Shown here piece by piece: positions 1 to 10,400 of a stretch of 64,000 nt of DNA. The notes beneath the pieces are model-generated. The model was not told the DNA's origin. It was given only the letters and a program-made list of their open reading frames with translations, and searched no databases. The first letter of the stretch is position 1; every line of letters starts with the position of its first letter. The stretch is from an uncultured Selenomonadales bacterium (GTDB lineage: Bacteria > Bacillota > Negativicutes > DSM-1736 > Dendrosporobacteraceae). The stretch spans positions 1 through 64,000 of the forward strand of contig CAMJML010000002.1 of NCBI GenBank assembly GCA_946407015.1, read 5' to 3'. Position numbers and translations under genes: made by a program.

Positions 1-55
1 GAGTAGCGGTCTCCAAAACCGTTGGTTGTGGGTTCAAGTCCTACTGCCCCTGCCA
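1..55 (+). tRNA. trpT: tRNA-Trp (CCA), 3' part
   Basis: The window opens inside a tRNA. The anticodon arm at about 7-21 has the loop CTCCAAA, giving anticodon CCA (Trp). The T arm with GGTTCAAGTCC follows at about 31-41, and the acceptor strand ends with an encoded CCA at 53-55. The 5' half lies outside the window. A tRNA-Trp just before secE is a common arrangement in Firmicutes. Confidence 0.93.
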
Positions 56-107
56 AAATACTTTGTGTTTAAGCTCAATAGCAGTACGCTACGGGGATGT
101 GAAGAAA

Positions 108-323
108 ATGGCTGCACAAGAAACCGCTGTGCAAGGTAGTACTTCGCGCTGGAAGAGGTTTTTCCGGGAAGTAAAAGCCGAACTGAAAAAAGTATCATGG
201 CCGAACAGGCAAGAACTTGTATCATTTACAGGAATTGTGTTTGTTTCTGTGATTGCAGTTTCGGTGCTGATTTGGATTGTGGATACACTTTTTAATGAAT
301 TGTTGCATTTGATTATACGATAA
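108..323 (+). CDS. secE: preprotein translocase subunit SecE
   Basis: 71 residues. SecE is the small clamp subunit that braces SecY in the protein-conducting channel of the inner membrane. The protein has a basic amphipathic N-terminal half with the family motif KAELKKVSWPNRQE, then one C-terminal membrane segment (about residues 42-62). This is the usual length for single-span SecE. I placed the start at ATG 108, about 11 bases after GGGG; reading could extend in frame to 63, but those residues do not look like SecE. It sits between tRNA-Trp and nusG, as in many Firmicutes. Confidence 0.93.
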   Translation: MAAQETAVQGSTSRWKRFFREVKAELKKVSWPNRQELVSFTGIVFVSVIAVSVLIWIVDTLFNELLHLIIR

Positions 324-337
324 GCCGGCTAAGGGGG

Positions 338-363
338 TGAGGGACGTAAGCAAGCGTCCCTTA
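338..363 (+). promoter_or_regulatory. hairpin between nusG Shine-Dalgarno and start codon
   Basis: Bases 338-346 pair with 355-363 (nine pairs, one of them G-U) around an 8-base loop. The strong Shine-Dalgarno run AAGGGGG (331-337) lies just 5' of the stem and the nusG ATG (369) just 3' of it. With the stem folded, the effective spacing drops from about 31 to 5 bases. The pairing is seen in the sequence; the role in initiation is inferred. Confidence 0.6.
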
Positions 364-368
364 AGGTG

Positions 369-899
369 ATGGAATCCGAAAAAAATTGGTATGTAATCCA
401 TACATATTCCGGGTATGAAAATAAGGTAAAAGCCAATCTTGAACGTAAGGTTCATTCGATGGCGATGGAAAACGAAATATTTCGCGTCTTAGTGCCGATG
501 GAAGATGAAGTTGAAATCAAAGACGGCAAGAAGAAAGTAGCGAAGAAAAAAGTTTTTCCCGGCTATGTATTGGTTGAGATGATTGTCAACGACAGATCCT
601 GGTATGTTGTCCGCAATACGCCGGGAGTTACTGGCTTTGTTGGCTCAGGTACGAAACCGATCCCGCTCACCGAAGCTGAAGTGAAACGTATCCTTAAAGC
701 GATGGGCATTGAAGAAGTAAAACCGAAGATCGACATCAAGGTTTCTCAACATGTGCGTATTAATTCAGGCGCTTTTGAGAATTGGACAGCCACTGTCACT
801 GAGATTTACCCCGACCGCAGCAAGCTGAAAGTGCTTGTCAATATGTTCGGGCGTGAAACTCCAGTTGAGTTGGATTTTACGCAAGTAGAAAAGATATAA
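369..899 (+). CDS. nusG: transcription termination/antitermination factor NusG
   Basis: 176 residues. NusG binds the RNA polymerase clamp and influences pausing, termination and coupling to ribosomes. The N-terminal NGN domain opens with WYVIHTYSGYENKVKANLE and carries the FPGYVLVEM and VRNTPGVTGFVG motifs. The C-terminal KOW domain ends with the family signature VNMFGRETPVELDF. Length is normal. ATG 369 is the likely start, with GTG 366 directly before it. No Shine-Dalgarno lies at normal distance except across the hairpin at 338-363. It follows secE by 45 bases and was probably cotranscribed with it. Confidence 0.97.
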   Translation: MESEKNWYVIHTYSGYENKVKANLERKVHSMAMENEIFRVLVPMEDEVEIKDGKKKVAKKKVFPGYVLVEMIVNDRSWYVVRNTPGVTGFVGSGTKPIPLTEAEVKRILKAMGIEEVKPKIDIKVSQHVRINSGAFENWTATVTEIYPDRSKLKVLVNMFGRETPVELDFTQVEKI

Positions 900-927
900 G
901 TTATTAAGTTAAGGGGGTGTAATATAA

Positions 928-1353
928 ATGGCTAAAAAAGTTGTTAAGCTTGTAAAATTGCAAGTTCCTGCAGGTAAAGCTACTCCAGCGCCTCCGGTCG
1001 GTCCTGCGCTCGGTCAAGCTGGTGTTAATATTATGGCTTTTGTTAAGGAGTTCAATGAAAGAACAGCGGCTCAAGCTGGTCTGATCATTCCTGTTGAGAT
1101 TACAGTATTTGAGGATAGATCATTTACTTTTATCACAAAAACTCCTCCGGCTGCTATCTTATTGAAAAAAGCTGCTGGGCTTGAAACTGCATCTGGTGAA
1201 CCTAACAAGAAAAAGGTTGCCAAACTGCAACGTGCAAAAGTGCGCGAAATTGCAGAAAGCAAAATGCAAGATTTAAATGCTGCCAGTATCGAAGCCGCTA
1301 TGCGGATGATTGAAGGTACTGCCCGTAGCATGGGGATTGACATTGTCGACTAA
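928..1353 (+). CDS. rplK: 50S ribosomal protein L11
   Basis: 141 residues, the usual length. L11 binds the GTPase-associated region of 23S rRNA and is the site of thiopeptide action and RelA signalling. The proline-rich N-terminal stretch [18 protein letters not shown] and the C-terminal rRNA-binding domain ending [10 protein letters not shown] are clear. ATG 928 follows the Shine-Dalgarno AAGGGGGTG at 911-919. It lies 28 bases after nusG and pairs with rplA downstream. Confidence 0.97.
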   Translation: MAKKVVKLVKLQVPAGKATPAPPVGPALGQAGVNIMAFVKEFNERTAAQAGLIIPVEITVFEDRSFTFITKTPPAAILLKKAAGLETASGEPNKKKVAKLQRAKVREIAESKMQDLNAASIEAAMRMIEGTARSMGIDIVD

Positions 1354-1416
1354 GTTGTCTATAATGTTGCCCTAGTGGGAGGAAGTTCCGTTAATACCAC
1401 GACAGGAGGAAAGAAT

Positions 1417-2118
1417 ATGCCTAAATTTGGTAAGAAGTATCAAGAGGCTGCAAAGCTGATTGAAGACAAAGTATACGATGCTGATGAAGCTGTTGAACTG
1501 GCTAAGAAAACATCAACCGCTAAGTTTGACGCAACCGTTGAAGTTGCAGTAAAGCTAGGGGTTGATCCTAAACATGCTGATCAACAAGTGCGCGGTGCGG
1601 TAGTATTACCACACGGCACTGGTAAAACCAAACGAGTACTGGTTTTTGCTAAAGGCGAAAAAGCTAAAGAAGCAGAAACTGCCGGCGCTGATTTTGTCGG
1701 TGCTGAAGAACTTGTACAAAAGATTCAAGGTGGCTGGGCTGATTTTGATGTAGCGGTTGCTACTCCGGATATGATGGGCACTGTGGGTCGCCTGGGTAAA
1801 ATCCTGGGTCCAAAAGGCTTAATGCCGAATCCTAAAGTTGGTACCGTAACTCTTGATGTCGCTCGTGCTATAAATGAAATTAAAGCAGGTAAAATTGAAT
1901 ACCGTACCGATAAAGCTGGTAATATCCATGCTCCGATCGGCAAGGTATCTTTTGATAGTGAGAAGCTTTTAGCAAACTTCCACACCCTGATTGATACATT
2001 GAATAAAGTAAAACCATCTGCTGCCAAAGGTCAGTATATGCGTGCGATTACAGTGAGCACCACTATGGGCCCTGGCATCAAGGTAAATCCGTTAAAAGCC
2101 TCCGGCAAAAAAGACTAA
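1417..2118 (+). CDS. rplA: 50S ribosomal protein L1
   Basis: 233 residues. L1 builds the mobile stalk beside the ribosomal E site and often represses its own operon by binding the mRNA. The conserved central block [20 protein letters not shown] and the preceding VATPD are present. The start is ATG 1417 after ACAGGAGGAAAG at 1401-1412; an in-frame extension to 1375 gives a non-homologous tail and has no ribosome site. It is the second gene of the rplK-rplA pair. Confidence 0.97.
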   Translation: MPKFGKKYQEAAKLIEDKVYDADEAVELAKKTSTAKFDATVEVAVKLGVDPKHADQQVRGAVVLPHGTGKTKRVLVFAKGEKAKEAETAGADFVGAEELVQKIQGGWADFDVAVATPDMMGTVGRLGKILGPKGLMPNPKVGTVTLDVARAINEIKAGKIEYRTDKAGNIHAPIGKVSFDSEKLLANFHTLIDTLNKVKPSAAKGQYMRAITVSTTMGPGIKVNPLKASGKKD

Positions 2119-2142
2119 TTTCGCTGATTACCAAAAAAGTAA

Positions 2143-2272
2143 ATAGCTCAGTTAGGGCTGTAGACAGCAGGTATTATTTTAAAGGACATTGTCCGCCTGC
2201 CGAGGCCGGGGATAATCATATGGCTTTTGCCATTCCGACCTCCGGTTTTACTGCCGTGAGGTCGTTTTTAAT
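2143..2272 (+). promoter_or_regulatory. L10 (rplJL) leader with intrinsic attenuator
   Basis: The 187-base rplA-rplJ gap contains the signature of the Firmicutes L10 leader: TAGACAGCAGGT near 2160, then GTCCGCCTGCCGAGG near 2190. It ends in a GC-rich hairpin, GACCTC (2237-2242) with GAGGTC (2258-2263), followed by GTTTTT. In this family, the L10-L12 complex binds the leader and promotes termination at the hairpin, matching stalk synthesis to need. The motif match is from memory of the family. Confidence 0.85.
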
Positions 2273-2305
2273 TGTCTGGTCTAATTTTGAAAGGAGGTGG
2301 ATTAC

Positions 2306-2836
2306 GTGGCTGTAACATCAGAAAAACAAGCAGTGGTTGCTGAGTTGAAAGAAAAACTGGCAAGTACAAAAGGTGCGGTGCTTACAAACTATCGTGGTCT
2401 TACTGTTGCGCAAGATACCAATCTGCGTCGGAAATTACGCGAGGCCGGTGTTGAATATCGTGTTGTCAAAAACACAATGACCCGGATTGCGGCCAATGAA
2501 GTTGGTCTTGAAGGTTTGGATGTTCATTTAGAAGGTCCAACTGCAATTGCTATATCGGTAACAGATCCGGTAGCTCCAGCAAAGGTTATTTCTGAGTTTG
2601 TTAAAGCAAACAAACTGGATGTGCTGGAAGTGAAAGCGGGTATTGTTGAAGGTAAAGTAATTGATGCGCAAGGCGTAAAAGCGCTGGCTGCCCTGCCGCC
2701 GCGCGAAGTGCTTATCGCTCAAGTACTGGCTGGAATGCAATCTCCGATTGTCGGACTGGTCAATGTTTTACAAGGTTCTATTCGCAATCTTGTTTATGCG
2801 CTTGACGCTGTTCGTCAGCAAAAAGAATCTGCTTAA
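2306..2836 (+). CDS. rplJ: 50S ribosomal protein L10
   Basis: 176 residues. L10 anchors L7/L12 dimers on the ribosome and represses its own mRNA. The N-terminal rRNA-binding domain has AVLTNYRGLTVAQDTNLRRKLR and YRVVKNTM. The C-terminal helix that carries the L12 dimers spans about residues 145-176. The start is GTG 2306, ten bases after AAGGAGG (2291-2297); the GTG at 2297 overlaps the ribosome site. It follows the L10 leader and precedes rplL by 55 bases. Confidence 0.96.
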   Translation: MAVTSEKQAVVAELKEKLASTKGAVLTNYRGLTVAQDTNLRRKLREAGVEYRVVKNTMTRIAANEVGLEGLDVHLEGPTAIAISVTDPVAPAKVISEFVKANKLDVLEVKAGIVEGKVIDAQGVKALAALPPREVLIAQVLAGMQSPIVGLVNVLQGSIRNLVYALDAVRQQKESA

Positions 2837-2891
2837 GCAGAGATGATCACAAAAAATTAAATTTTATTGAATTTATGGAGGTATATTTACA

Positions 2892-3266
2892 ATGGCTACT
2901 AAAGAAGAAATTATGCAAGCGATTGAGAGCATGACTGTTCTCGAATTATCCGAACTGGTAAAAGCTCTGGAAGAAAAATTCGGTGTATCCGCAGCTGCTC
3001 CTGTAGCTGTAGCTGCAGCACCTGCTGCTTCTGCTGCTCCTGCTGCTGAAGAAAAAACTGAATTTGATGTTATTCTTGCTAATGCTGGTGCTGGCAAAAT
3101 CAACGTAATCAAAGTTGTTCGCGAAATCACTGGTCTTGGTCTGAAAGAAGCTAAAGAACTAGTTGATGGCGCTCCTAAAGCTGTTAAAGAAAAAGTTGCT
3201 AAAGCTGATGCTGACGCAATCAAAGCTAAGCTTGAAGAAGCTGGCGCAACTGTTGAAGTTAAGTAA
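2892..3266 (+). CDS. rplL: 50S ribosomal protein L7/L12
   Basis: 124 residues. L7/L12 forms the flexible stalk that recruits translation GTPases. The N-terminal dimerisation domain (about 1-35) is followed by an Ala/Pro-rich hinge (about 36-53). The C-terminal factor-binding domain begins at EFDVIL and carries [24 protein letters not shown]. Spacing to the preceding GGAGG is good. A terminator follows at 3292-3328. Confidence 0.97.
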   Translation: MATKEEIMQAIESMTVLELSELVKALEEKFGVSAAAPVAVAAAPAASAAPAAEEKTEFDVILANAGAGKINVIKVVREITGLGLKEAKELVDGAPKAVKEKVAKADADAIKAKLEEAGATVEVK

Positions 3267-3291
3267 TTATTTGTTTAACGGATATAGCATT

Positions 3292-3328
3292 AAAAATAAA
3301 GAGTACCAACAGGTACTCTTTATTTTTT
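3292..3328 (+). terminator. intrinsic terminator after rplL
   Basis: AAAAATAAAGAGTACC (3292-3307) pairs perfectly with GGTACTCTTTATTTTT (3312-3327) around the loop AACA. The 3' arm ends in a T run. It would end the secE-rplL transcript, with readthrough into rpoBC possible. Confidence 0.88.
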
Positions 3329-3349
3329 GCCAAATATGGATTTTATTTC

Positions 3350-3378
3350 TTGACAAAACAGATATGATATGATAATAT
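3350..3378 (+). promoter_or_regulatory. sigma-A promoter for rpoBC
   Basis: TTGACA at 3350-3355, a 17-base spacer, then TAATAT at 3373-3378. The -35 is a full consensus match and the -10 has five of six. It lies just after the rplL terminator and about 285 bases before rpoB, leaving a long leader. Confidence 0.8.
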
Positions 3379-3380
3379 TC

Positions 3381-3661
3381 TTAAATGCGACATGTTTGAC
3401 ATGTCGTGACTTAGGTTTTTTTCCCAAAGGTATTTGGGTGAAAAATTGAAAAACTTTTTGATTTAGGTATAACTTAATGATTGGTAGGAAATAGTAATAT
3501 AATGGAGGATGAAACGGGATATTTCATCGGACTTAAAAAAGCAAGGTTTTTATTTTGAATTTCAGAAGCCTTGCCTTTTTCGTATTTATTATTTACAAAC
3601 TGACATTATGTTATGTGTAAGTTTTAGTTTAGTCAATTTGGGCTAAGGGGTGAAGGATTTA
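3381..3661 (+). promoter_or_regulatory. long hairpin-rich rpoB leader with terminator-like element
   Basis: The leader holds four dyads. CGACATG...CATGTCG lies at about 3388-3407. CCCAAA...TTTGGG with flanking T/A runs lies at about 3417-3447. GATGAAA...TTTCATC lies at about 3507-3529. A terminator-like hairpin, GCAAGGTTTTT (3541-3551) with AGAAGCCTTGC, is followed by CTTTTT ending near 3580. The last could attenuate transcription before rpoB. I do not recognise it as a named family. Confidence 0.55.
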
Positions 3662-6600
3662 ATGTTCAATCCTGTTCCGGTGGGCAAAAGAGTCAGGTAC
3701 AGCTTTGCGAAAATTAAAGAAGTACTGGACATGCCCAATCTTATTGAAATCCAGAAAAATTCCTACACATGGTTCTTGAAGGAAGGGCTGCAAGAAATAT
3801 TTCATGATATTTCGCCTATCCAGGATTTTACCGGTAACTTGGTGTTGTCATTCGAGAACTTCAGTTTGGGTGAACCAAAATATGATGTGGAAGAGTGCAA
3901 GGAAAGAGATGTTACCTATTCCGCGCCGCTGCGGGTCAATGTCCGGCTGATTAATCGTGAGACGGGTGAAATCAAAGAGCAAGAAGTTTTTATGGGCGAC
4001 TTCCCGCTGATGACCGATAACGGTACCTTTATTATTAATGGTGCTGAACGGGTTATTGTCAGTCAGCTCGTACGTTCTCCTGGAGCTTATTATGGTGAGA
4101 CCATTGATACCAGTGGCAAGAAGCTGTATAATGCTACCGTCATTCCCAATCGTGGTGCCTGGCTGGAACTGGAAACCGATGCGAATGATGTTGTTTCCGT
4201 GCGCGTAGACCGGACTCGTAAATTGCCGGCAACGGTACTAATCCGGGCGCTGGGCTATAGTTCCAATGGTTCTATTTCTGAATTATTTAGTGATGATACG
4301 CGTATCAGAGCCACTCTCGAGCGCGATAACACGGCATCTCGTGAAGAAGCTTTGGTCGAAATATATAAAAGACTGCGTCCCGGTGAACCGCCAACGGTCG
4401 ATAACGCAACCCAATTATTGGAGTCATTGTTTTTTGACTCTAAACGTTATGACTTGGCAACCGTAGGCCGCTATAAATTAACCAAGAAATTAGGCTGGCG
4501 CCGCCGCTTGATGGGCAAAACGCTTTATCAACCGATTGTTGATAAAGAAACGGGTGAGATTATTGTACCGGAAGGTACGGTATTAGAGGAACCAGTTCTT
4601 GATACCATAGAAGAGAGCGGCGTATTCAATATTGATGAGATTATTGAAGTGAAGGTTAAAGCTAAAGACGGAACTCCGGTCAAAATGCTTTGTACACCGA
4701 AACTTCCTTATACGCATCGTACCATTACCCGCCATGATATTATGGCTTCCATCAATTATTTGCTGAATTTGATGGATGGCTTTGGTTCGACAGATGATAT
4801 TGATCATCTCGGCAACCGGCGCCTGCGTTCAGTCGGTGAATTGCTGCAAAACCAATTCCGCATTGGTTTGTCCCGGATGGAACGTGTTGTTAAAGAGCGT
4901 ATGACCATTCAGGATGTTGATGTAATCACGCCGCAAGCGTTGATTAATATCCGTCCGGTCGTTGCCGCAATTAAAGAATTCTTTGGTTCCAGCCAGTTGT
5001 CGCAATTTATGGACCAGACCAATCCGCTGGCTGAACTGACACATAAAAGACGTCTCAGTGCTTTAGGTCCAGGGGGCTTAAGCCGGGAACGTGCCGGTAT
5101 GGAAGTCCGTGACGTCCATCACTCTCATTATGGCCGGATGTGTCCAATTGAGACTCCGGAAGGTCCGAATATCGGTCTGATCGGTTCGCTGTCTACATAC
5201 GGGCGGATTAATGAATTCGGTTTTATGGAGACCCCTTACCGCAAGGTAGACCGTTATAACCACTTGGTTACCGAAGATGTTCGGTATCTGACAGCCGATG
5301 AAGAAGATGAAGTCGTTATCGCGCAGGCGAATGAAGCGCTCACACCAGAAGGCTGGTTTAAAGAAGCCCGTGTGACTGTCCGTTATAAGGATGAGACCAT
5401 CGTGGTTCCTGCCGAACGGGTTGACTATATGGACGTTTCGCCGAAACAGGTGGTTTCGATTGCAACAGCGATGATTCCGTTCCTGGAAAACGATGACGCC
5501 AACCGTGCGTTAATGGGTGCCAACATGCAGCGTCAGGCTGTACCGCTGCTTAGAACGCAGGCTCCTTTGGTCGGAACCGGTATGGAGTACAAAGCGGCAC
5601 GCGATTCCGGTGTTGTGATTTTAGCGAAAAATGCCGGTGTTGTTGAAAAAGTTACGGCTGTGGATATTCAAATTCGCACAGATAAAGGTTCGCTGGATAG
5701 CTATAGGTTGCTCAAATATCTGCGCTCTAACCAAGGCACTTGCATAAATCAGAAGCCGATTGTTTTCAAAGGCGAGCGCGTAGAAAAAGGCCAGGTACTG
5801 GCAGACGGTCCTGCAACTGATAATGGAGAATTGGCCCTTGGTTTTAACGTTCTGGTAGCCTTTATGCCATGGGAAGGTTATAACTACGAGGATGCTATTC
5901 TCTTAAGTGAAAAGCTGGTTAAAGAAGATGTCTTTACATCGATTCATATTGAAGAATATGAATGTGATGCCCGGGATACAAAATTAGGGCCGGAAGAAAT
6001 CACCCGAGATATTCCGAATGTAGCTGAAGAGGCACTGCGTGATCTTGATGATCGCGGGATTATTCGGATTGGGGCTGAAGTACGGCCAGGCGATATATTG
6101 GTCGGTAAAGTAACACCGAAGGGTGAAACCGAGCTGACTGCCGAAGAAAGACTGCTGAGAGCCATCTTCGGTGAAAAAGCCAGAGAAGTACGCGATACTT
6201 CCCTGAGAGTCCCTCATGGTGAAGCGGGTAAAATTGTCGACGTCAAAGTGTTCAGCCGTGAAAATGGGGACGAATTGCCGCCGGGCGTGAATCATCTCGT
6301 CCGTGTTTACATCGCACAGAAACGTAAAATCTCTGAAGGCGATAAGATGGCCGGCCGTCATGGTAACAAAGGGGTCGTTTCCCGCATTATGAGGGAAGAA
6401 GACATGCCGTTCCTGCCAGACGGCACGCCGGTACAGATTGTGCTAAATCCATTGGGTGTACCATCGCGTATGAACATCGGACAGGTACTGGAAACCCACT
6501 TGGGGATGGCTGCCGCTTTTCTAGGCATGCAGATCAAGCAAGGCGATCCAAACGTACCGGAAAAACTCAAGGCTGTTGGCTACGATGTGGAGAAACATGG

Positions 6601-7474
6601 CTTGCCAAAACCTGATTTGGCTGGGGTTCACCTGGCTACGCCGGTATTTGACGGAGCCAAAGAGACTGAGGTCTTCGAAGCACTGAAACTGGCCGGTTTG
6701 TCCGGAAACGGTAAAACCGTATTGTATGATGGCCGGACCGGTGAGGCATTTGATAATCCTGTTACTGTTGGATTTGTTTATATGCTCAAACTGGCCCACT
6801 TGGTTGACGATAAAATACATGCCCGTTCAACCGGTCCATACTCTCTTGTTACGCAGCAGCCATTGGGTGGTAAAGCTCAATTCGGCGGTCAGCGTTTTGG
6901 GGAAATGGAGGTTTGGGCACTTGAAGCCTATGGCGCGGCCTATACGCTTCAAGAACTGTTAACCGTCAAGTCCGATGACGTGGTAGGTCGTGTGAAGACC
7001 TATGAGGCGATCGTTAAAGGTGAAAATGTTCCTGAACCAGGGGTGCCGGAATCCTTTAAGGTGTTAATTAAGGAATTGCAAAGTATTGGCTTGGATGTGA
7101 AGATTCTTACCGAAGATGCTCAGGAAATTCTTATTCGCGAATCGGATGAAGATATTCATGAAACTGCCAAGGAACTTGATTTGAGTCTCGGCGGTGGAGA
7201 ACCTTCAGCGCCACACGAACGTAAAAAGACCGACTTCGAGCCCGATTTGGTGGATGAAATCGAAGCCGGTGATGATATTGAACCGTTAGAAGAAGAATTA
7301 GACATTATTGCCGAGCTAGGTGATATGGGTGAGGACAGCTATGAAATGCCAGCCCGTCTGGAGGAAGAGGAAGAGGAATTTCCAAACCGCAGACCAAGCG
7401 CAAAGAAAGTCAAAGAGAAGACCAAGAAATTAAATCCTCGTGATTTCCTTGAAGAGTTTGAGGACGAAGAATAG
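3662..7474 (+). CDS. rpoB: DNA-directed RNA polymerase subunit beta
   Basis: About 1270 residues. This is the beta subunit of core RNA polymerase, forming one side of the active-site cleft. The rifampicin region is intact ([17 protein letters not shown] then [14 protein letters not shown]), with the wild-type Asp, His and Ser. Also present are [19 protein letters not shown] and the C-terminal active-centre block [17 protein letters not shown]. The start is ATG 3662, five bases after GAAGG; GTG 3650 is an in-frame alternative with a weaker site. The last 100 or so residues are an acidic linker ending in a Lys/Arg/Glu-rich tail, longer than the Bacillus beta C-terminus as I recall it. It is followed 17 bases later by rpoC. 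Confidence 0.97.
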   Translation: MFNPVPVGKRVRYSFAKIKEVLDMPNLIEIQKNSYTWFLKEGLQEIFHDISPIQDFTGNLVLSFENFSLGEPKYDVEECKERDVTYSAPLRVNVRLINRETGEIKEQEVFMGDFPLMTDNGTFIINGAERVIVSQLVRSPGAYYGETIDTSGKKLYNATVIPNRGAWLELETDANDVVSVRVDRTRKLPATVLIRALGYSSNGSISELFSDDTRIRATLERDNTASREEALVEIYKRLRPGEPPTVDNATQLLESLFFDSKRYDLATVGRYKLTKKLGWRRRLMGKTLYQPIVDKETGEIIVPEGTVLEEPVLDTIEESGVFNIDEIIEVKVKAKDGTPVKMLCTPKLPYTHRTITRHDIMASINYLLNLMDGFGSTDDIDHLGNRRLRSVGELLQNQFRIGLSRMERVVKERMTIQDVDVITPQALINIRPVVAAIKEFFGSSQLSQFMDQTNPLAELTHKRRLSALGPGGLSRERAGMEVRDVHHSHYGRMCPIETPEGPNIGLIGSLSTYGRINEFGFMETPYRKVDRYNHLVTEDVRYLTADEEDEVVIAQANEALTPEGWFKEARVTVRYKDETIVVPAERVDYMDVSPKQVVSIATAMIPFLENDDANRALMGANMQRQAVPLLRTQAPLVGTGMEYKAARDSGVVILAKNAGVVEKVTAVDIQIRTDKGSLDSYRLLKYLRSNQGTCINQKPIVFKGERVEKGQVLADGPATDNGELALGFNVLVAFMPWEGYNYEDAILLSEKLVKEDVFTSIHIEEYECDARDTKLGPEEITRDIPNVAEEALRDLDDRGIIRIGAEVRPGDILVGKVTPKGETELTAEERLLRAIFGEKAREVRDTSLRVPHGEAGKIVDVKVFSRENGDELPPGVNHLVRVYIAQKRKISEGDKMAGRHGNKGVVSRIMREEDMPFLPDGTPVQIVLNPLGVPSRMNIGQVLETHLGMAAAFLGMQIKQGDPNVPEKLKAVGYDVEKHGLPKPDLAGVHLATPVFDGAKETEVFEALKLAGLSGNGKTVLYDGRTGEAFDNPVTVGFVYMLKLAHLVDDKIHARSTGPYSLVTQQPLGGKAQFGGQRFGEMEVWALEAYGAAYTLQELLTVKSDDVVGRVKTYEAIVKGENVPEPGVPESFKVLIKELQSIGLDVKILTEDAQEILIRESDEDIHETAKELDLSLGGGEPSAPHERKKTDFEPDLVDEIEAGDDIEPLEEELDIIAELGDMGEDSYEMPARLEEEEEEFPNRRPSAKKVKEKTKKLNPRDFLEEFEDEE

Positions 7475-7491
7475 AAGGGAGTGATAACCCC

Positions 7492-10400
7492 TTGTTGGAT
7501 GTAAACAATTTTGATTCTATGCGGATAGGCTTAGCTTCTCCGGAACAAATTCGCAAGTGGTCACACGGTGAGGTTAGAAAACCTGAAACCATTAACTACC
7601 GTACTCTAAAGCCGGAGCGGGAAGGCTTGTTCTGCGAAAAAATATTTGGGCCGCAACGGGATTGGGAATGTCATTGCGGTAAATATAAACGTATTCGCTA
7701 TAAGGGCATTGTGTGCGATCGTTGCGGCGTTGAGGTAACTCGCTCCAAAGTTCGTCGTGACCGTATGGGTCACATCGAATTAGCAGCACCGGTTTCTCAT
7801 ATCTGGTATTTCAAGGGAATACCGAGCCGGATGGGATTAATCCTTGATATTTCACCAAGGTCCTTAGAAAAAGTTCTATACTTTGCTTCTTATATCGTAC
7901 TCGATCCGGGCGATACCCCGCTGATGAAAAAACAGTTGCTCAGCGAGAACGAATATCGGGATTACCGCGATAAATACGGCAACTCCTTTAAAGTCGGTAT
8001 GGGTGCTGAATCCATTAAGAAGCTGCTGGGTGAGCTGGATCTGGAAAAACTGGGCCGTGAACTGCGGCAGGAATTGAAAGAAGTCAGCGGTCAACGGAAA
8101 ATCAGAGCGATTCGTCGACTTGAAGTAGTTGAAGCATTCCGGAAATCCGGAAATATGCCGGAGTGGATGATCATGGATGTCGTTCCGGTTATCCCGCCCG
8201 AACTGCGCCCAATGGTGCAACTTGACGGCGGCCGGTTTGCCACTTCGGACTTAAACGATCTGTATCGCCGGGTCATTAACCGGAATAACCGGTTGAAACG
8301 CTTGTTAGATCTTGGGGCGCCTGATATTATTGTTCGCAATGAAAAACGCATGCTCCAGGAAGCTGTGGATGCCCTGATTGACAATGGCCGTCGTGGCCGT
8401 CCGGTTACAGGACCAGGCAACCGTCCGCTTAAATCCTTGAGCGATATGCTTAAAGGAAAGCAAGGCCGCTTCCGTCAGAACCTGCTGGGTAAACGGGTTG
8501 ACTATTCTGGACGTTCTGTTATCGTGGTTGGTCCGGAACTGAAACTGCACCAGTGCGGTCTGCCAAAAGAGATGGCTTTGGAGCTGTTTAAGCCTTTCGT
8601 GATGAAAAAATTGGTGAATGCCGGTCATGCTCATAATATCAAGAGTGCCAAACGGATGGTGGAGCGTGTTCGCCCGGAAGTGTGGGATGTTCTTGAAGAA
8701 GTTATCAAAGAACATCCGGTATTGTTAAACCGTGCACCGACCTTGCACCGTCTGGGTATCCAGGCTTTTGAACCGGTATTGACCGAAGGCCGTGCGCTGA
8801 AAATTCATCCGTTGGTATGTACAGCATACAATGCTGACTTTGACGGTGACCAAATGGCGATCCATGTGCCGCTGTCTGCTGAAGCGCAAGCGGAGGCACG
8901 CCTGCTAATGCTGTCGGCTCATAATATTCTGTCCACAAAAGACGGTAAGCCGGTTGCGGTACCAACGCAGGATATGGTCCTCGGAACCTATTATCTGACC
9001 ATTGAAAGACCGGGCGCGTTGGGTGAAGGCAAAATTATGGGCAACATCAACGAAGCGCTGCTGGCTTATCAACATAAAGAATTATCCCTGCAGGCAAAAA
9101 TTAAAGTGCGGATCCCGGGCTATGGATTGGTCAATACCACTCTTGGCCGGATGATCTTTAATGAAAGCCTGCCGGAAGAAATCCGCTATTATTATCAAGA
9201 AAACGGCGAATGGTATTTAGGCATTTTGATGGACAAAAAGCAACTGGGCAAACTGGTTGACAATTGCTACCGGAAATTTGGCAATGCCAAGACTGCTGTC
9301 GTTTTGGATAAAGTTAAATCTTTGGGTTATTCCTTTGCATGTCGTGCCGGGGTTACGGTGGCCATTGCCGACATTATGGTACCTCCGGAGAAAAAGGATA
9401 TCCTGAGCAAAGCCGAAGCCCAGGTTGATACGATTGATAAACAGTACCGCCGTGGTTTGATCACCGAAGATGAACGCTATAAAAAAGTCATTGATTTGTG
9501 GACCAAAGCCACCGATGATGTGACTGGCGCCATGATGAACAATCTGGACCGTTTTAATCCAATCTATATGATGGCTAACTCCGGTGCCCGCGGTAACATC
9601 CAGCAGATCCGTCAGCTGGCCGGTATGCGTGGTCTGATGGCTGACCCGTCAGGACGGATCATCGACTTGCCGATTAAAGCGAATTTCCGCGAAGGCTTAA
9701 CGGTATTGGAGTACTTCATCTCCACTCACGGTGCGCGTAAAGGTCTGGCCGATACCGCCTTAAGAACGGCCGACTCGGGTTACTTGACTCGTCGTTTGGT
9801 TGATGTTGCACAGGACGTTATTGTCCGTGAAGACGATTGCGATGTTGTGGGAATTAATTTGGTGCGGGAACGGGCCAAACTGGCAAAATCCAGTACCAGC
9901 GCCATTGGTTTCTTGCGTGATACTCTGTTAGGACGTCTACTGGCTCATGATGTGCTTGATCCTAAAACCGCCGATATTCTGGTGCCACAGGATACTGTGC
10001 TGGATGATGATAATTTACGGATTATCGGTGAAAATGGTGTGCCGGAAATCACCATTCGTGGTACTTCGGCGCAAACCGAAGAGGATGTCAGCAATTCGGC
10101 ATCGACCGAAACCATCGTATTGGGAGCGCCGGAAGAACACGTCCGTCAGACCCTGAAACAAGCAATGATTCGTGAAATGCTTGGCAAGAATACCATTGGA
10201 GCTATTAATAGCAGCATCGGTGAAGAAATTGTTCCGGCGAATACAACCTTAGACGAAGAACACATTGAAGCTATTTTGGGCAGTGATGTCCGGGAAGTTA
10301 AGGTTCGCAATAACAATATTAAAGGCATCGAAGTGGAAGCAATCACAGAAGGTGCTGCGGTCATCGAACACTTGCGTGACCGGATTGTGGGCCGGGTGGC

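Noticed and set aside
3163-3372. A small plus-strand frame across the end of rplL and its terminator
   Set aside because: It is out of frame with rplL, encodes mainly Lys/Leu from the complement pattern, and runs through the terminator.
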